Below are positions 9,832 to 19,482 of a stretch of DNA of 64,000 bases, one piece after another. Source of the stretch: CAVYGN01 sp963796325. Lineage in GTDB: Bacteria > Spirochaetota > Brevinematia > Brevinematales > JAOACQ01. Below the pieces are notes generated by a model. The model saw only the letters and a list, made by a program, of their open reading frames with translations, was not told where the DNA came from and searched no databases. The DNA lies in contig CAWCLF010000001.1 in the NCBI GenBank assembly GCA_963796325.1, positions 2,046,001 through 2,110,000 of the forward strand, in the 5' to 3' direction. Each line of letters starts with the position of its first letter. The stretch's first letter is position 1. A program made the position numbers and the translations under genes.

Positions 9832-11821
9832 GGAAGAACATTCCGCCCAGAATTGAAAAAGCCAGGGCCGAATATACCCCAAAATAATACAGCATGATCA
9901 TGCGTGATTTCCTGAGCCTGTCCAGCAGCCAGATTATAACAGCAATTATAGGTAATAATACGGGAAAAATATAACGGAAATCCGCCAGGCATGAAAACGG
10001 CATCCTTATTCTTAAAACAATCATCGAAGCAAGCGCGATAATGAAATATATAAGAAGCGTATCCAATTTTCCGATTTCCATTTTATTTAATGAAAAAACA
10101 CCTTCGCTTTCTAAAGATAAAAGCATTGAAGGCATGTACCCCGGGTGAAGGAAGAATCGTTTTCTTGCCTTGAGAACCGGAAGGATTATTCCTCGTAAAA
10201 TTATTATTATTCCGGCAATAAAATAACCGGTAAGCAAAAGAAGAAGAATGGAGAGGCAAAAACTCAGGATCTGGTGGTAGGGGCTCGGAAAAAAGAATTC
10301 TCCGAACAGCGAGGATTTCAGAAGGAAATTCCAGAAATACTGGCGTCCTCCTTCATCGGTCCATGTCGATATATATGGAAATCCTGCAAATGCAGGAAAA
10401 TCGAAATAGGTATAATTGACAAGCTTGTTGCCTACCCTTAGACCGTTGTTGATATTGGACGGGTCTATGATTATAGCCGCCATGTACCAGTCGGAACGCC
10501 GGTCATTCAATGCATAGTACAAATTAGAGATCCTTGGCAGAATAAAGGCGCCGCTGAATAACAGGACTGCCAGTGCCGCTTTTTTTAGGAAATCTTTTAA
10601 ATTTCTTTTTTCATATAATCGGATCAGGAGAATCGATCCCGTGACGGCAAAAAGGATAAGTCCGCTCGATTTCGTCAGAATATTCAAAACCGCAGATAAC
10701 AGTAACATAGCCCATGAGAATAATGAATTTTCTTCTCTCCAGACGACGGCATAATAAAGGAAAGCGGCGGTAAATAAATAAACCATGTCATCGTTGCCGA
10801 TCCGGGCGCCATTAATAAATCCTGAAGGCCAGAAACATAGAAGAGCAGCACAGATATAGATCCATTTGCGGTCAGGGATCAAGCGGGACAATAAGCGGAT
10901 GCCGAAATAAAGAAAACCCAGGTAACAGATGAAGGAAAAGCCCTGGAGCATTTTATAAAGATCTTTTATTCCGGCATTTTGACCTGTAAAGTATAAAACG
11001 GCTGATAAGACATAATAGAGGGGAGGCTGGTGATATTCCCAGCCCCGGTCCGGCCTCGGCAGGCTCCGGTTGTTGACAATATATTCTATATAATTGATAT
11101 GACCGGTATTCCCTTCCAGGATATCATAGGTATTTTTATCGAACGGCGTATAATAGAGATAGAATAAATGGACGGCAATTCCCGCCAGAACAATGATAAA
11201 AAGTTTTTTATCCTTAATAAAAGAATAAAGAAAGAAAGCTATGAAGAATAGCAGAATTGCGGCAAGGAGCAATACGATTATGAACCGGAACGGATTCTGC
11301 ATAACCGGCGCATTCTCGATCCTGATCCCGGCCCTTCCCTTTCCCCTGTCAAGTATTGAAATTGAAAAATGGTTTTCACCTGGTTTAAGATAGTTTTTCA
11401 ACTGCAGTAAAATCCCGTTGACAAAATCGCTTCTTGCACTTTCGGGAAAAGGTTTTAAGGATACTTCGGCATCGTTGATCCTGACCGATTCAATATAATC
11501 GTCAGGGACAATCTTTACGGCCGGATAAGAGAACGATCCCATGAATATTGTCCCCTCGAAAATATAACGGAGCCTTTTTGAAGATTCAACGCTGTAAGGA
11601 AGAACCGCCGTGAGATAATTTGTCGCTTCGGTATTTCCGTTTGTAACTATGTTCAAAAGCCTTGTTTCACGGATCTCAGGATCGATTCCCGGGGAAATTA
11701 TGCCGTACAAGAATGCTGAAGCGATAACGATAAATACTGAAGCCCACCTCGAGAATAACTTCATCCTCAATTTCCGGTACTTTATATCATTATCGTTAAT
11801 TGCCGGATTCATCTTCTGCAT
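9818..11821 (-). CDS. GT39/PMT-like polytopic glycosyltransferase
   Basis: Large inner-membrane protein of about 667 residues with roughly ten to twelve membrane spans. The segment GWEYHQPPLYYVLSAVLYF at about residue 260 resembles the loop of lipid-linked-sugar glycosyltransferases of the PMT/ArnT type, which move sugars from polyprenyl carriers to protein or lipid. The first 130 residues after the initial span form a soluble, probably external, beta-rich domain. ATG at 11821 is chosen; a TTG one codon upstream and a Met three codons in are alternatives. It is transcribed alone, tail to tail with miaB. Family level is reasonably sure; acceptor and donor are unknown. Confidence 0.7.
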   Translation of the reverse strand: MQKMNPAINDNDIKYRKLRMKLFSRWASVFIVIASAFLYGIISPGIDPEIRETRLLNIVTNGNTEATNYLTAVLPYSVESSKRLRYIFEGTIFMGSFSYPAVKIVPDDYIESVRINDAEVSLKPFPESARSDFVNGILLQLKNYLKPGENHFSISILDRGKGRAGIRIENAPVMQNPFRFIIVLLLAAILLFFIAFFLYSFIKDKKLFIIVLAGIAVHLFYLYYTPFDKNTYDILEGNTGHINYIEYIVNNRSLPRPDRGWEYHQPPLYYVLSAVLYFTGQNAGIKDLYKMLQGFSFICYLGFLYFGIRLLSRLIPDRKWIYICAALLCFWPSGFINGARIGNDDMVYLFTAAFLYYAVVWREENSLFSWAMLLLSAVLNILTKSSGLILFAVTGSILLIRLYEKRNLKDFLKKAALAVLLFSGAFILPRISNLYYALNDRRSDWYMAAIIIDPSNINNGLRVGNKLVNYTYFDFPAFAGFPYISTWTDEGGRQYFWNFLLKSSLFGEFFFPSPYHQILSFCLSILLLLLTGYFIAGIIIILRGIILPVLKARKRFFLHPGYMPSMLLSLESEGVFSLNKMEIGKLDTLLIYFIIALASMIVLRIRMPFSCLADFRYIFPVLLPIIAVIIWLLDRLRKSRMIMLYYFGVYSALAFSILGGMFFLIPG

Positions 11822-11981
11822 CAACCTTCATATGCCTTTTCATATATCTTTACTTGATTATATTTGATCCTTCTTAAAAATTCAAAAAAACTGCCTGCCG
11901 GAAAAGACGAGACTGTTTTATCGGGGTCGGTCTTAATAAAATCTCCCTGTTTTCAATTCAAGAATTTTTATTCCGAGTTTT

Positions 11982-12010
11982 TTGACAAAAAACGGGTTTC
12001 AATTCAAAAT
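11982..12010 (+). promoter_or_regulatory. Weak candidate promoter for the bactofilin gene
   Basis: A perfect TTGACA at 11982-11987 is followed after 17 nt by CAAAAT at 12005-12010, 75 bp before the start codon. The -10 is poor. An 11-bp direct repeat, TTTCAATTCAA, begins at 11951 and again at 11998, flanking the -35 box, and could be a regulator site. Confidence 0.35.
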
Positions 12011-12084
12011 ATTCCTTCATGATTTATTAAGTCAGCTTTCCCGGTTGTGTAACGTTTAAAACGATTAATATCCAAGGGGGATAT

Positions 12085-12537
12085 ATGTCAAAAGACAATG
12101 TTCTGCACATTGATGAAAGCATGATCGATACTGTCCTTGCAGAAGACATTAATTTCCAGGGTACAATGAAGTTTACAAAATCCCTTATGATCAAGGGAAA
12201 ATTTGAAGGCCAGATCGAAGCTTCCGGTCATCTTATCATTGGTCCGAACGCCGTCGTGACCGCCACGATCAAATCGGGAGTTATCACCAATTACGGCCAG
12301 ATCAACGGAGACGTCGAGGGCACGGAAAGGCTCGAGCTTTTTAACAATGCAAAACTTTCCGGCGATATCAAGACGCCCGAATTGATCATCGAAAGCGGGT
12401 GCAATTTCAACGGAAACTGTGTTATGGGCGACAGAAAACATGCTCCGTCGAGCCCTTCCTTAAACGTATCACAGAGTTCGGCACAGCAGCCGCAGGCATC
12501 GGCACAGCCCCAGCCGTCCCAGCCTCACAAAAGATAA
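12085..12537 (+). CDS. Bactofilin (polymer-forming cytoskeletal protein)
   Basis: Bactofilins self-assemble into filaments that scaffold cell shape, stalks or polar machinery. Residues about 18-112 show the DUF583 right-handed beta-helix pattern of short glycine-punctuated repeats (LMIKGKFEGQIEASGHLIIGP, VITNYGQINGDVEGTE, LSGDIKTPELIIES). A disordered Ser/Gln/Pro-rich tail of about 30 residues follows. The ribosome site AAGGGGG sits 4 nt before ATG. It is monocistronic and convergent with the RluA-type gene 11 bp downstream. Confidence 0.9.
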   Translation: MSKDNVLHIDESMIDTVLAEDINFQGTMKFTKSLMIKGKFEGQIEASGHLIIGPNAVVTATIKSGVITNYGQINGDVEGTERLELFNNAKLSGDIKTPELIIESGCNFNGNCVMGDRKHAPSSPSLNVSQSSAQQPQASAQPQPSQPHKR

Positions 12538-12547
12538 TCCGCCGGTT

Positions 12548-13360
12548 TCAGCCAAGAGATAATTTTTTGAGTACCGACGAAAAATCAGCGGGAATTTCAG
12601 CTTTAATCGAGATATTCCTGCCCGTAAAAGGGCATTTGTATGATATCCTGTAAGAATGCAGCATCTGCCTTGCGATCATTCTGAGACGTTTATCCGTAAT
12701 TTTCTTGAGGCCGTATTCCTTGTCCCCTGCTATGGGGAAACGGATGCCGGACAGATGAATGCGGATTTGATGTTTTCTTCCCGTAAGAGGTTCTATCCTG
12801 AAATAAGAAAATCCATTGTTTTTTTTAATCAATTCGATAACCGAAACTGCCTTTCTGCCGTCAATATCCCTTTCTATAGTTACAGTGTTGAAATCTGCCT
12901 CATTGTAAGAAACGGCGAGATAAATCTTTTTAACCTCCCCGCCCTTCCAGATCGATTTAAATCTTTCGAAAACCTCATTGGTTTTTGCATACAGCAATAC
13001 CCCCGATGTATCCCTGTCGAGCCGGTGGATAGCCCTGATATTGCCGTTTTTATATTTAGTCCTCAAGGCTGACTCCAGGCTTTCCGGATCATCGTCTGAT
13101 AATATCCGCGGAGGTTTATCGGCCGCCATAATATATTCGTCTTCATAGATCAATGAAACATCGGAACCTTCGGCCGCATTACCTGCATATTCCACCACAT
13201 CGCCTTCGCTTAATGGATGCGATGCAATCCAAATCCTCCTGTTGTTGACAAACACAAGCTTTTCATCGATCAGGTTTTTTGCTTTTTTTTTGGAAATCGA
13301 TAAGACTCCGGACAGGAATGATACAAGGCTTGAAGCCTCTTCTATAACCCAGCGGTTCAT
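12548..13360 (-). CDS. RluA-family RNA pseudouridine synthase
   Basis: Isomerises uridine to pseudouridine in rRNA or tRNA. Residues about 8-60 form an S4 RNA-binding domain (LVSFLSGVLSISKKKAKNLIDEKLVFVNNRR). The catalytic domain begins near residue 75, with the active-site motif HRLDRDTSG (catalytic Asp is the second D), and contains the conserved GRKHQIRIHL. Length of 270 is at the short end of the RluC/RluD group; the target base cannot be told from sequence. Its start overlaps the stop of the upstream small membrane protein by 1 bp, so the two are coexpressed. Confidence 0.9.
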   Translation of the reverse strand: MNRWVIEEASSLVSFLSGVLSISKKKAKNLIDEKLVFVNNRRIWIASHPLSEGDVVEYAGNAAEGSDVSLIYEDEYIMAADKPPRILSDDDPESLESALRTKYKNGNIRAIHRLDRDTSGVLLYAKTNEVFERFKSIWKGGEVKKIYLAVSYNEADFNTVTIERDIDGRKAVSVIELIKKNNGFSYFRIEPLTGRKHQIRIHLSGIRFPIAGDKEYGLKKITDKRLRMIARQMLHSYRISYKCPFTGRNISIKAEIPADFSSVLKKLSLG

Positions 13361-13569
13361 TATTCCGCTTCTTTATCCCCTTTAAACCTGATAGCCAGAC
13401 CTGCAATGACGACGCCGAGGCCGATGATGACTACTGAAATCGAAAAGAATGCCAGAGTACCGTCGTAATTTGTTGTAATAAAAGAAATAAGAAAGAATCC
13501 GAAGTAAGTCAACAGGATGCCGACAATCACAAAGAGCCAGTTCAGCCTTTTCATCAGGCTTTTTTTCAT
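13360..13569 (-). CDS. Small two-span membrane protein
   Basis: A 69-residue protein of unrecognised family. It has a short basic N-terminus (MKKSLMKRLNW), two hydrophobic helices at about residues 10-31 and 39-60, and a charged tail (RFKGDKEAE). The basic start and tail predict that both ends face the cytoplasm. It is translationally coupled to the downstream pseudouridine synthase gene by a 1-bp overlap. Clear ribosome site GGAGGC upstream. Confidence 0.7.
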   Translation of the reverse strand: MKKSLMKRLNWLFVIVGILLTYFGFFLISFITTNYDGTLAFFSISVVIIGLGVVIAGLAIRFKGDKEAE

Positions 13570-13746
13570 TATGAAGCCTCCGTAGAGATCAGGAATATAA
13601 TGAATTATAATTTATTTTCATAAAACCTTCAATTTTCCATAAAGAATTTAAAGATGGTGAACAGTGAAAACATTCAATGAAGATATTATTTTGCTTTTAC
13701 ATGCTCTTTATTTTAAACTGGATCAAAGTAATAACCGGAGAACTGC

Positions 13747-14784
13747 ATGATCAGACTGGCCGTCATAGGCTGCGGCGAACATTCACATGTTCATGCAAAG
13801 GCTGTATTAAGATCGCCCGGAATCCGTATTACAGCCTGCTGCGATACGGATGAAAACAGGGCAAAAGACTGGCATTTGAAATACGGCTGCGATGCATATT
13901 ATACTGATATAGCCGGAATGCTGAAAAAAGAAAATATCGACGGGGTGATCATCTGCACCTGGCCTGCACTTCATCTCGATCAAATTAAAATCTGCCTTTC
14001 ATCAGGAATTAAGAATATACTTTGTGAAAAATCTCTTGCGGTGTCGGGCAGAGAGGCTTCCGAAATCCACAGGCTCTCGATCAAATACAGGGCTTTCATA
14101 ATGGAAGCCGCCATGTACCGCCATCATCCCTGCATACGCAGGCTTGAGAAACTTTTATACGAGGGAAAAAATACCGTTATTGAAAGTATAAACGCCCTGT
14201 TCACAAATTATGAAAACGAAGAGGCAAATAAAGGGGAAACGCTTAACTGGAGGCTCAGGCCCGAGTGCGGCGGCGGGGTCCCTTTCGACTGGCTAAGCTA
14301 TTGCGTCAGCGCCAGCAATCACTTCAGCGGCTCCAGGCCGAAACGGGTCTATTCAGCCGGAAGCGTAAACCCTGTTTATAAAGTAATAGACAGCATCTAT
14401 GGAATAATCGAATATGATAACGGAATTAAAGGGATTGTGGAATCGAGCCGCAAGTCTAATTTCAGCCAGATGCTCAGGATAAACTGCAGATCGTGCATAT
14501 TCGAAATTCCCGTAGCCTGGAACGGCGACAATCGCATTTTCAGGCACAAAAGGAAAAGAAACTGGAATTTTATATCGACGGATGTGATCCGTTTAAAAAT
14601 TAAGAACCCATACGAATTGCAGATTAAAAATTTTTGTTCCGTTATAAAAGGCAGGGGGAAACCTCTTGTTCCGCTTGATGAATCGGTAATCAATATCTAT
14701 ACTATAGAGGCCCTTAACAACAGTCTGACAAGCGGAAATCCTGTTTTGATTAATATTCCCGAACAGGATTTAAAATCTGTTTAA
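13747..14784 (+). CDS. Gfo/Idh/MocA-family NAD(P)-dependent oxidoreductase
   Basis: Cytoplasmic dehydrogenase-like protein of 345 residues. The N-terminal Rossmann fold has AVIGCGEHSHVHAKAV at residues 5-20. The conserved EKP-type catalytic motif reads EKSLA at about 98-102. The C-terminal beta-sheet domain follows from about residue 125. Substrates in the family are usually sugars or sugar-like compounds; the actual one is not evident. CCGGAG lies 6 nt before the start. An aldo/keto reductase gene follows closely, so both may act on the same small carbonyl compounds. Confidence 0.85.
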   Translation: MIRLAVIGCGEHSHVHAKAVLRSPGIRITACCDTDENRAKDWHLKYGCDAYYTDIAGMLKKENIDGVIICTWPALHLDQIKICLSSGIKNILCEKSLAVSGREASEIHRLSIKYRAFIMEAAMYRHHPCIRRLEKLLYEGKNTVIESINALFTNYENEEANKGETLNWRLRPECGGGVPFDWLSYCVSASNHFSGSRPKRVYSAGSVNPVYKVIDSIYGIIEYDNGIKGIVESSRKSNFSQMLRINCRSCIFEIPVAWNGDNRIFRHKRKRNWNFISTDVIRLKIKNPYELQIKNFCSVIKGRGKPLVPLDESVINIYTIEALNNSLTSGNPVLINIPEQDLKSV

Positions 14785-14841
14785 AAAATCATCCTGATGC
14801 AGGTACCGTTTTCATATTATTACTATTTTCAGGAGATAATG

Positions 14842-15972
14842 ATGCAGTACAGGAAATTCGGCAGGACTGGTTTTCAGGTTTCCGCCCTTGGATTCGGATG
14901 CATGAGGCTCCCGGTTTTACAGGGACCGGGGGATATTATCGATGAAAGTGAAGCCGTGCGCATGATCCGGCATTCGATCGAAAGCGGGGTTAATTATATA
15001 GATACCGCCTACTCTTACCATAACGGAAACAGCGAAATAGTAACCGGTAAAGCACTTTGCGACGGATACAGGCAGAAAGTAAAACTTGCAACAAAATCCC
15101 CGGTCTGGTTCATTAACAAACCTGAAGATTTCGACAGGTATCTCGATGAACAGCTCGGAAAACTCTTAACAGATCATATTGATTACTATCTTTTACATGG
15201 TCTCAATAAGCCCAGGTGGAAAGATATCCTGGACCTGGGAATAATCCGCAAAGCCGAAGAGGCCCTGAAAAGCGGTAAAATCGGCCATATAGGTTTTTCC
15301 TTTCATGACGAGTACAACTCTTTCAAGGAAATTATTGACAGGTATGATAAATGGGATTTCTGCCAGATCCAGTATAATTATCTGGATATCGGGAATCAGG
15401 CCGGCATGAAAGGATTGAAATATGCAGCATCGAAGGGGCTTGCCGTAGTAGTTATGGAACCGCTCCTCGGAGGCAGGCTTGCAAACCCGCCCGATGATAT
15501 CCTCCGGGTATTGAGAGATTCAGGATCTTTGAAATCCCCGGTGGAACTGGCGATGAAATGGATATGGGACCAGCCGGAAGTAACTGTGATTTTAAGCGGT
15601 ATGACCACGATGGAGCAGGTAAAACAAAATCTCGATCTTGCCGGATCTTCAGATTCTACATTGTCTTTAATCGATAATGAAGCAATTAATAAGCTCCGTG
15701 AAAAATACAAGGAAAGGTTCCCCATACCATGTACCCGCTGCAACTACTGCATGCCCTGCCCTAACGGGATTAATATTCCATGGAATTTTGAGCTCTTCAA
15801 CGACGGAATGGGCCACAACGATCTGCCCAGAGCGAGTATTATGTATAAACAATTCATGGGCGAGCATGAAAGAGCCGGAACCTGCATCGAATGCGGTGAA
15901 TGCAGTGAAAAATGCCCCCAGAATATAGATATAGGCTCATGGATGACCAGGATTCATGCGGCACTGGGTTAA
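14842..15972 (+). CDS. Aldo/keto reductase with C-terminal 4Fe-4S domain
   Basis: NAD(P)H-type aldo/keto reductase of 376 residues with an added ferredoxin-like tail. The AKR tetrad is visible: Asp and Tyr in DTAYSY, Lys in LATKSP and His in YYLLHGL. The C-terminal third carries two cysteine clusters, CTRCNYCMPCP and CIECGECSEKCP, which should hold 4Fe-4S clusters and suggest electron transfer, as is common in this group in anaerobes. The frame opens 15 codons further up, but AGGAG at 14831-14835 fits ATG 14842 (6 nt) and the family N-terminus. ATG 14839 is the near alternative. The substrate is unknown. Confidence 0.88.
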   Translation: MQYRKFGRTGFQVSALGFGCMRLPVLQGPGDIIDESEAVRMIRHSIESGVNYIDTAYSYHNGNSEIVTGKALCDGYRQKVKLATKSPVWFINKPEDFDRYLDEQLGKLLTDHIDYYLLHGLNKPRWKDILDLGIIRKAEEALKSGKIGHIGFSFHDEYNSFKEIIDRYDKWDFCQIQYNYLDIGNQAGMKGLKYAASKGLAVVVMEPLLGGRLANPPDDILRVLRDSGSLKSPVELAMKWIWDQPEVTVILSGMTTMEQVKQNLDLAGSSDSTLSLIDNEAINKLREKYKERFPIPCTRCNYCMPCPNGINIPWNFELFNDGMGHNDLPRASIMYKQFMGEHERAGTCIECGECSEKCPQNIDIGSWMTRIHAALG

Positions 15973-16003
15973 AATTATAACCGTTACCATTGGAGGTGGA
16001 ATT

Positions 16004-16381
16004 ATGGATAAAGTAGTTCATTTTGAAATTCCTTTCGATGACAAAAACAGGGCATCGAAATTCTATTCAGGGATTTTCGGATGGGAGCTTATTGATATTC
16101 CGGAGATGGATTACATGATGGTTCACGCGGCCCGGACCGGTAAAGACAATATGGTAACGGAAAAGGGCGCGATTAACGGCGGCCTGTTTCCGAGGAATAA
16201 GGAAGCCAGGGTACCGATTGTCGTTATCGGTGTAGAGTCCGTGGACGAGACTGTCAGTAAAGTCATTGCAGCAGGAGGAAAGCTTATTACACCCAAGCAG
16301 AGAATCCCTAACGGCTCATATGCCCGGGTGGCTGATTGCGAAGGGAACGTCATAGGACTGGCGGACTCTTCTAAGAGTTGA
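16004..16381 (+). CDS. VOC-fold (glyoxalase/bleomycin resistance-like) protein
   Basis: Vicinal-oxygen-chelate family protein of 125 residues. Two beta-alpha-beta-beta modules are visible: MDKVVHFEIPFDDKNRASKFY at the start and VPIVVIGVESVDETVSKVIAAGGK in the second half, ending with the conserved DCEGNVIGL. Many members are lyases or dioxygenases, but small single-domain ones like this often have no known activity. The start follows TTGGAGGTGG by 5 nt; the 16 codons upstream in frame are not needed. It sits 31 bp after the aldo/keto reductase. Confidence 0.85.
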   Translation: MDKVVHFEIPFDDKNRASKFYSGIFGWELIDIPEMDYMMVHAARTGKDNMVTEKGAINGGLFPRNKEARVPIVVIGVESVDETVSKVIAAGGKLITPKQRIPNGSYARVADCEGNVIGLADSSKS

Positions 16382-16406
16382 ATATTTACAGATCGATAAT
16401 TATATT
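16378..16406 (+). promoter_or_regulatory. Candidate promoter for the secreted Trp/Tyr-rich protein
   Basis: TTGAAT at 16378-16383, a 17-nt spacer and TATATT at 16401-16406 lie 47 bp before the ATG at 16453. Both boxes have one or two mismatches to the sigma-70 consensus. Confidence 0.45.
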
Positions 16407-16452
16407 AAATGCATCAAATAATTTTATTCCGAATAAACAAAGGAGATGAAAA

Positions 16453-17715
16453 ATGAAACAATTAACAGTATTGATCCTGACGGCAGTTTTACTCACCGCT
16501 TCGTATGCTCTCGCCGCTCCCCAGCACAATTCACAGAATAATAATAACAGCAAGAAACCGGTTCCAACCAAAACAAGCAGCCAGACGTCTAACCAGGGTA
16601 AACAAACGAAGACATCTGCACGGCAGCCGGTGATAATCAATATTAAAAGTCCGTCCAGCGGGGGTCATAACCGCAATTTTCCATCCCAGCAGCCGAACAA
16701 TGTACGCCAGCAGCCTTACTCCGCACCCGCTTACGGCAAACTGCAGCTGGCGCCCGATAAAACAGGACAACAGTTGAACCGGAATCCTGTTAAACCCGGC
16801 GTTACAATTAACCAGAAGCCGGGAGTGAATAATACCAGTATGAATGCCAGTGTAAGCCATCATCATCCGTACGAACCGAATTATGTACGCCAAAAATTAA
16901 AAAAGATCGGGGTGACATCGGAACCCGGTTACATCGTAAACAGGGAAGAAGTTGTCCATACAGACAGGGCACATTCCATCATTCAATTTCCAAAACAAAA
17001 CTATGACAATAACCCCCTGAATGCAACTGCATTTTCTTCACGTCATTTCAATGATAATATTATCCGTACGCATATGTCGCAGGTCGACAGTATAGTTTGG
17101 CAGAACAGGATCCGGAGTTTCAACCAGTCAGAAAACCAGCCCAACCGATATTACTGGCATACCGATAATAATTTCAATTATTGCCATTATATTGATAATT
17201 CGGGTTATCACTGGTACGGCTGGTATATCGGCAGTAAATTTTTCTGGACACGCATTTTCAACAACCGCTGGTGGTGGTATGATGCCGATTATGACCGCTG
17301 GTGTTTCTGGAATAACGGCTTCTGGTGGTGGCAGGATCCTTATCACGTAGGAGATCTTTACTGTTACAACGACGCCAATTATATACCTGTTAACTCTTCC
17401 GAGGATAATGTCGCAGTAACAGTGCCGGATAACAATAATACTCATAATTTTACAAGTCCGGACAATACACGGATTGTAAAAGTTGTTAACGACACACAGG
17501 ATGCTTTCCTGTACGATGCTTCAAATCCCCCTGCATTCAACCCGATTTACCTGGCTTCAGGGGTTCAGGACGTGATGTTTTCTGATCCTTCCAACGGCAG
17601 GCCGCTTGAAATAATATTAAAACTCAACGACCAGTCTTTCGATATGTTTGACGGTAACGGAAACTCCTATAACCCGTCTCCTGTGGAAGAACAGACAAAC
17701 CAGGCCGGGCAATAG
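16453..17715 (+). CDS. Secreted low-complexity protein with Trp/Tyr-rich core
   Basis: A 420-residue protein of unrecognised family. Residues 1-22 form a signal peptide ending ALAAPQ. About 23-150 is Asn/Gln/Ser/Pro/Lys-rich and probably disordered. About 235-300 is extraordinarily aromatic, with clusters such as NRWWWYDADYDRW and GFWWWQDPY, and few charges. The last 100 residues look like ordinary beta-rich sequence. AAAGGAGATG precedes the start. Such aromatic, Asn-rich repeats occur in secreted surface or matrix proteins, but no function can be assigned. It is monocistronic, between the VOC gene and cimA. Confidence 0.75.
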   Translation: MKQLTVLILTAVLLTASYALAAPQHNSQNNNNSKKPVPTKTSSQTSNQGKQTKTSARQPVIINIKSPSSGGHNRNFPSQQPNNVRQQPYSAPAYGKLQLAPDKTGQQLNRNPVKPGVTINQKPGVNNTSMNASVSHHHPYEPNYVRQKLKKIGVTSEPGYIVNREEVVHTDRAHSIIQFPKQNYDNNPLNATAFSSRHFNDNIIRTHMSQVDSIVWQNRIRSFNQSENQPNRYYWHTDNNFNYCHYIDNSGYHWYGWYIGSKFFWTRIFNNRWWWYDADYDRWCFWNNGFWWWQDPYHVGDLYCYNDANYIPVNSSEDNVAVTVPDNNNTHNFTSPDNTRIVKVVNDTQDAFLYDASNPPAFNPIYLASGVQDVMFSDPSNGRPLEIILKLNDQSFDMFDGNGNSYNPSPVEEQTNQAGQ

Positions 17716-17740
17716 CAAGCATCTGCAGCCATTATAATCC

Positions 17741-17769
17741 TTGACAGTATAATAGTTTCCATCTATAAT
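17741..17769 (+). promoter_or_regulatory. Consensus sigma-70 promoter for cimA
   Basis: TTGACA at 17741-17746, a 17-nt spacer and TATAAT at 17764-17769 match the sigma-70 consensus perfectly. The expected RNA start is about 40 bp before the TTG start codon at 17817. Confidence 0.8.
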
Positions 17770-17816
17770 TTCTCTTTCTGATTTAAGGTACTGCAGATTA
17801 AAAACGGAGGTTCCAA

Positions 17817-19403
17817 TTGGGAGGCAGCATCTTCATTTATGACACTACTCTGCGGGACGGCAAGCAGGCCGAGGGAATAAATTTTTCCACAGTGGATATG
17901 ATAGCCATAGCCAAAAAACTCGACTGGTTCGGCGTAGATTACATCGAAGGCGGCTGGCCGGGAGCAAATCCTAAGGATAACATTTTCTTCGATGAGGTCC
18001 GGAAGATCGAGTTAAAAAATGCCAGGATCGCCGCGTTCGGCAGTACAAGACATGCAAAAAACAAAGTCGGCGAAGACAGCAATATCAAAGCGCTGCTCGA
18101 TGCCAAAACTCCTGTAATTACTATTTTCGGAAAAGCATGGGCCTTGCATGTCAGGGATGTATTCCGGATCGAGCTCAGGGAAAACCTTGAACTGATAAGC
18201 GATTCCATTTCATATCTTTTAGACCATAAAAAAGAAGTCATTTTCGATGCAGAACATTTCTTCGACGGTTACCAGGATAATCCCGAATATTCGCTGGAAG
18301 TTCTCAGGACAGCCGAAAAATCCGGAGCAGGAACTATTGTTCTCTGCGACACGAACGGCGGAATGCTGCCCTACCAGATTGCCCAGATAATGACAAAAAT
18401 CAGGAATGAAATAAAAACACCGCTGGGTATTCACTGTCATAATGACAGCGATTGCGCAGTAGCAAACAGTATCGAAGCCGTTAAAAACGGAGCGGTACAG
18501 GTACAGGGAACAATGAACGGGATAGGCGAAAGGTGCGGCAACGCCAATTTATGTTCGATAATACCCGATCTTATGTTTAAAATGAATTGTACATTCGCAG
18601 GCATAACCGGTGAACGGCTGAAAAAACTGGTAGAACTGTCTCATTTTATGTATGAAATCGCAAATATGGCCCCTGACGGCAAACAGCCTTACACAGGCAT
18701 AAGTGCTTTTACTCATAAAGCCGGTGTTCATGCAAATGCGATGGAAAAAAATAAGAAAACTTACGAACATATACCTCCCGAATCGGTCGGCAACAAAAGA
18801 AGGATTCTTATATCCGAACAGGCAGGCAAGTCGAGCATTCTCGAGAAGGCCAGGGAAATGGGTATTTCGATACAAAAACAATTTATCCCGCATCTTGTCG
18901 ACCGCATCAAGGAACTCGAAAATATGGGATACGAATTTGAAGGCGCCGATGCCTCATTTGAAATCCTGGTCAAAAAAATTTCCGGCATATTCAAGGAAAA
19001 ATTCTATGTCGAGTCTTTTAAATCATTTACATACATAAGAGAAGGCACCAATCCCGTTATTGAAGCAACGGTCAAAGTAAAGGTGGGAAATCTCGAGGAA
19101 TTGACCGTAGCGGAAGGCGACGGCCCTATAAACGCCCTCGATACCGCTCTTAAAAATGCCCTGTCGGTATTTTACCCGGTCGTTAAAAATATATCCCTGC
19201 TGGATTATAAGGTCAGGATTTTGAATCCAAAAGCCGGCACTGCCGCTATAACCAGGGTCCTGATATTTTTCCGTTATAACGGTTTTGAGTGGGGTACTGT
19301 AGGGGTATCGGGCAATATTATCGAGGCAAGCTGGCAGGCTCTTGTTGACAGCATGAATTATATCCTTATGAAAATTGAAACGGATAAAAATATTTTAATA
19401 TGA
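17817..19403 (+). CDS. cimA: (R)-Citramalate synthase, CimA type
   Basis: Condenses pyruvate and acetyl-CoA to citramalate, the first step of threonine-independent isoleucine synthesis. The catalytic barrel has YDTTLRDGKQAEG at residues 8-20, metal ligands in HCHND, and NGIGERCGN. The C-terminal part (about 395-528) is the LeuA-type dimerisation and allosteric domain. The length of 528 and DGKQAEG fit the CimA/DUF-like branch rather than 2-isopropylmalate synthase. The start is TTG, set by GGAGG 6 nt upstream; no ATG fits. A perfect promoter lies upstream. The family's C-terminal domain usually senses isoleucine, which is likely but not shown here. Confidence 0.88.
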   Translation: MGGSIFIYDTTLRDGKQAEGINFSTVDMIAIAKKLDWFGVDYIEGGWPGANPKDNIFFDEVRKIELKNARIAAFGSTRHAKNKVGEDSNIKALLDAKTPVITIFGKAWALHVRDVFRIELRENLELISDSISYLLDHKKEVIFDAEHFFDGYQDNPEYSLEVLRTAEKSGAGTIVLCDTNGGMLPYQIAQIMTKIRNEIKTPLGIHCHNDSDCAVANSIEAVKNGAVQVQGTMNGIGERCGNANLCSIIPDLMFKMNCTFAGITGERLKKLVELSHFMYEIANMAPDGKQPYTGISAFTHKAGVHANAMEKNKKTYEHIPPESVGNKRRILISEQAGKSSILEKAREMGISIQKQFIPHLVDRIKELENMGYEFEGADASFEILVKKISGIFKEKFYVESFKSFTYIREGTNPVIEATVKVKVGNLEELTVAEGDGPINALDTALKNALSVFYPVVKNISLLDYKVRILNPKAGTAAITRVLIFFRYNGFEWGTVGVSGNIIEASWQALVDSMNYILMKIETDKNILI

Positions 19404-19482
19404 GATCGACCGGCCGGCCGCATATAATCCAAATCGAGCCGGTTTAATAAAAGTACAAAGTTCTGATTTAGGAGACAGAAAA

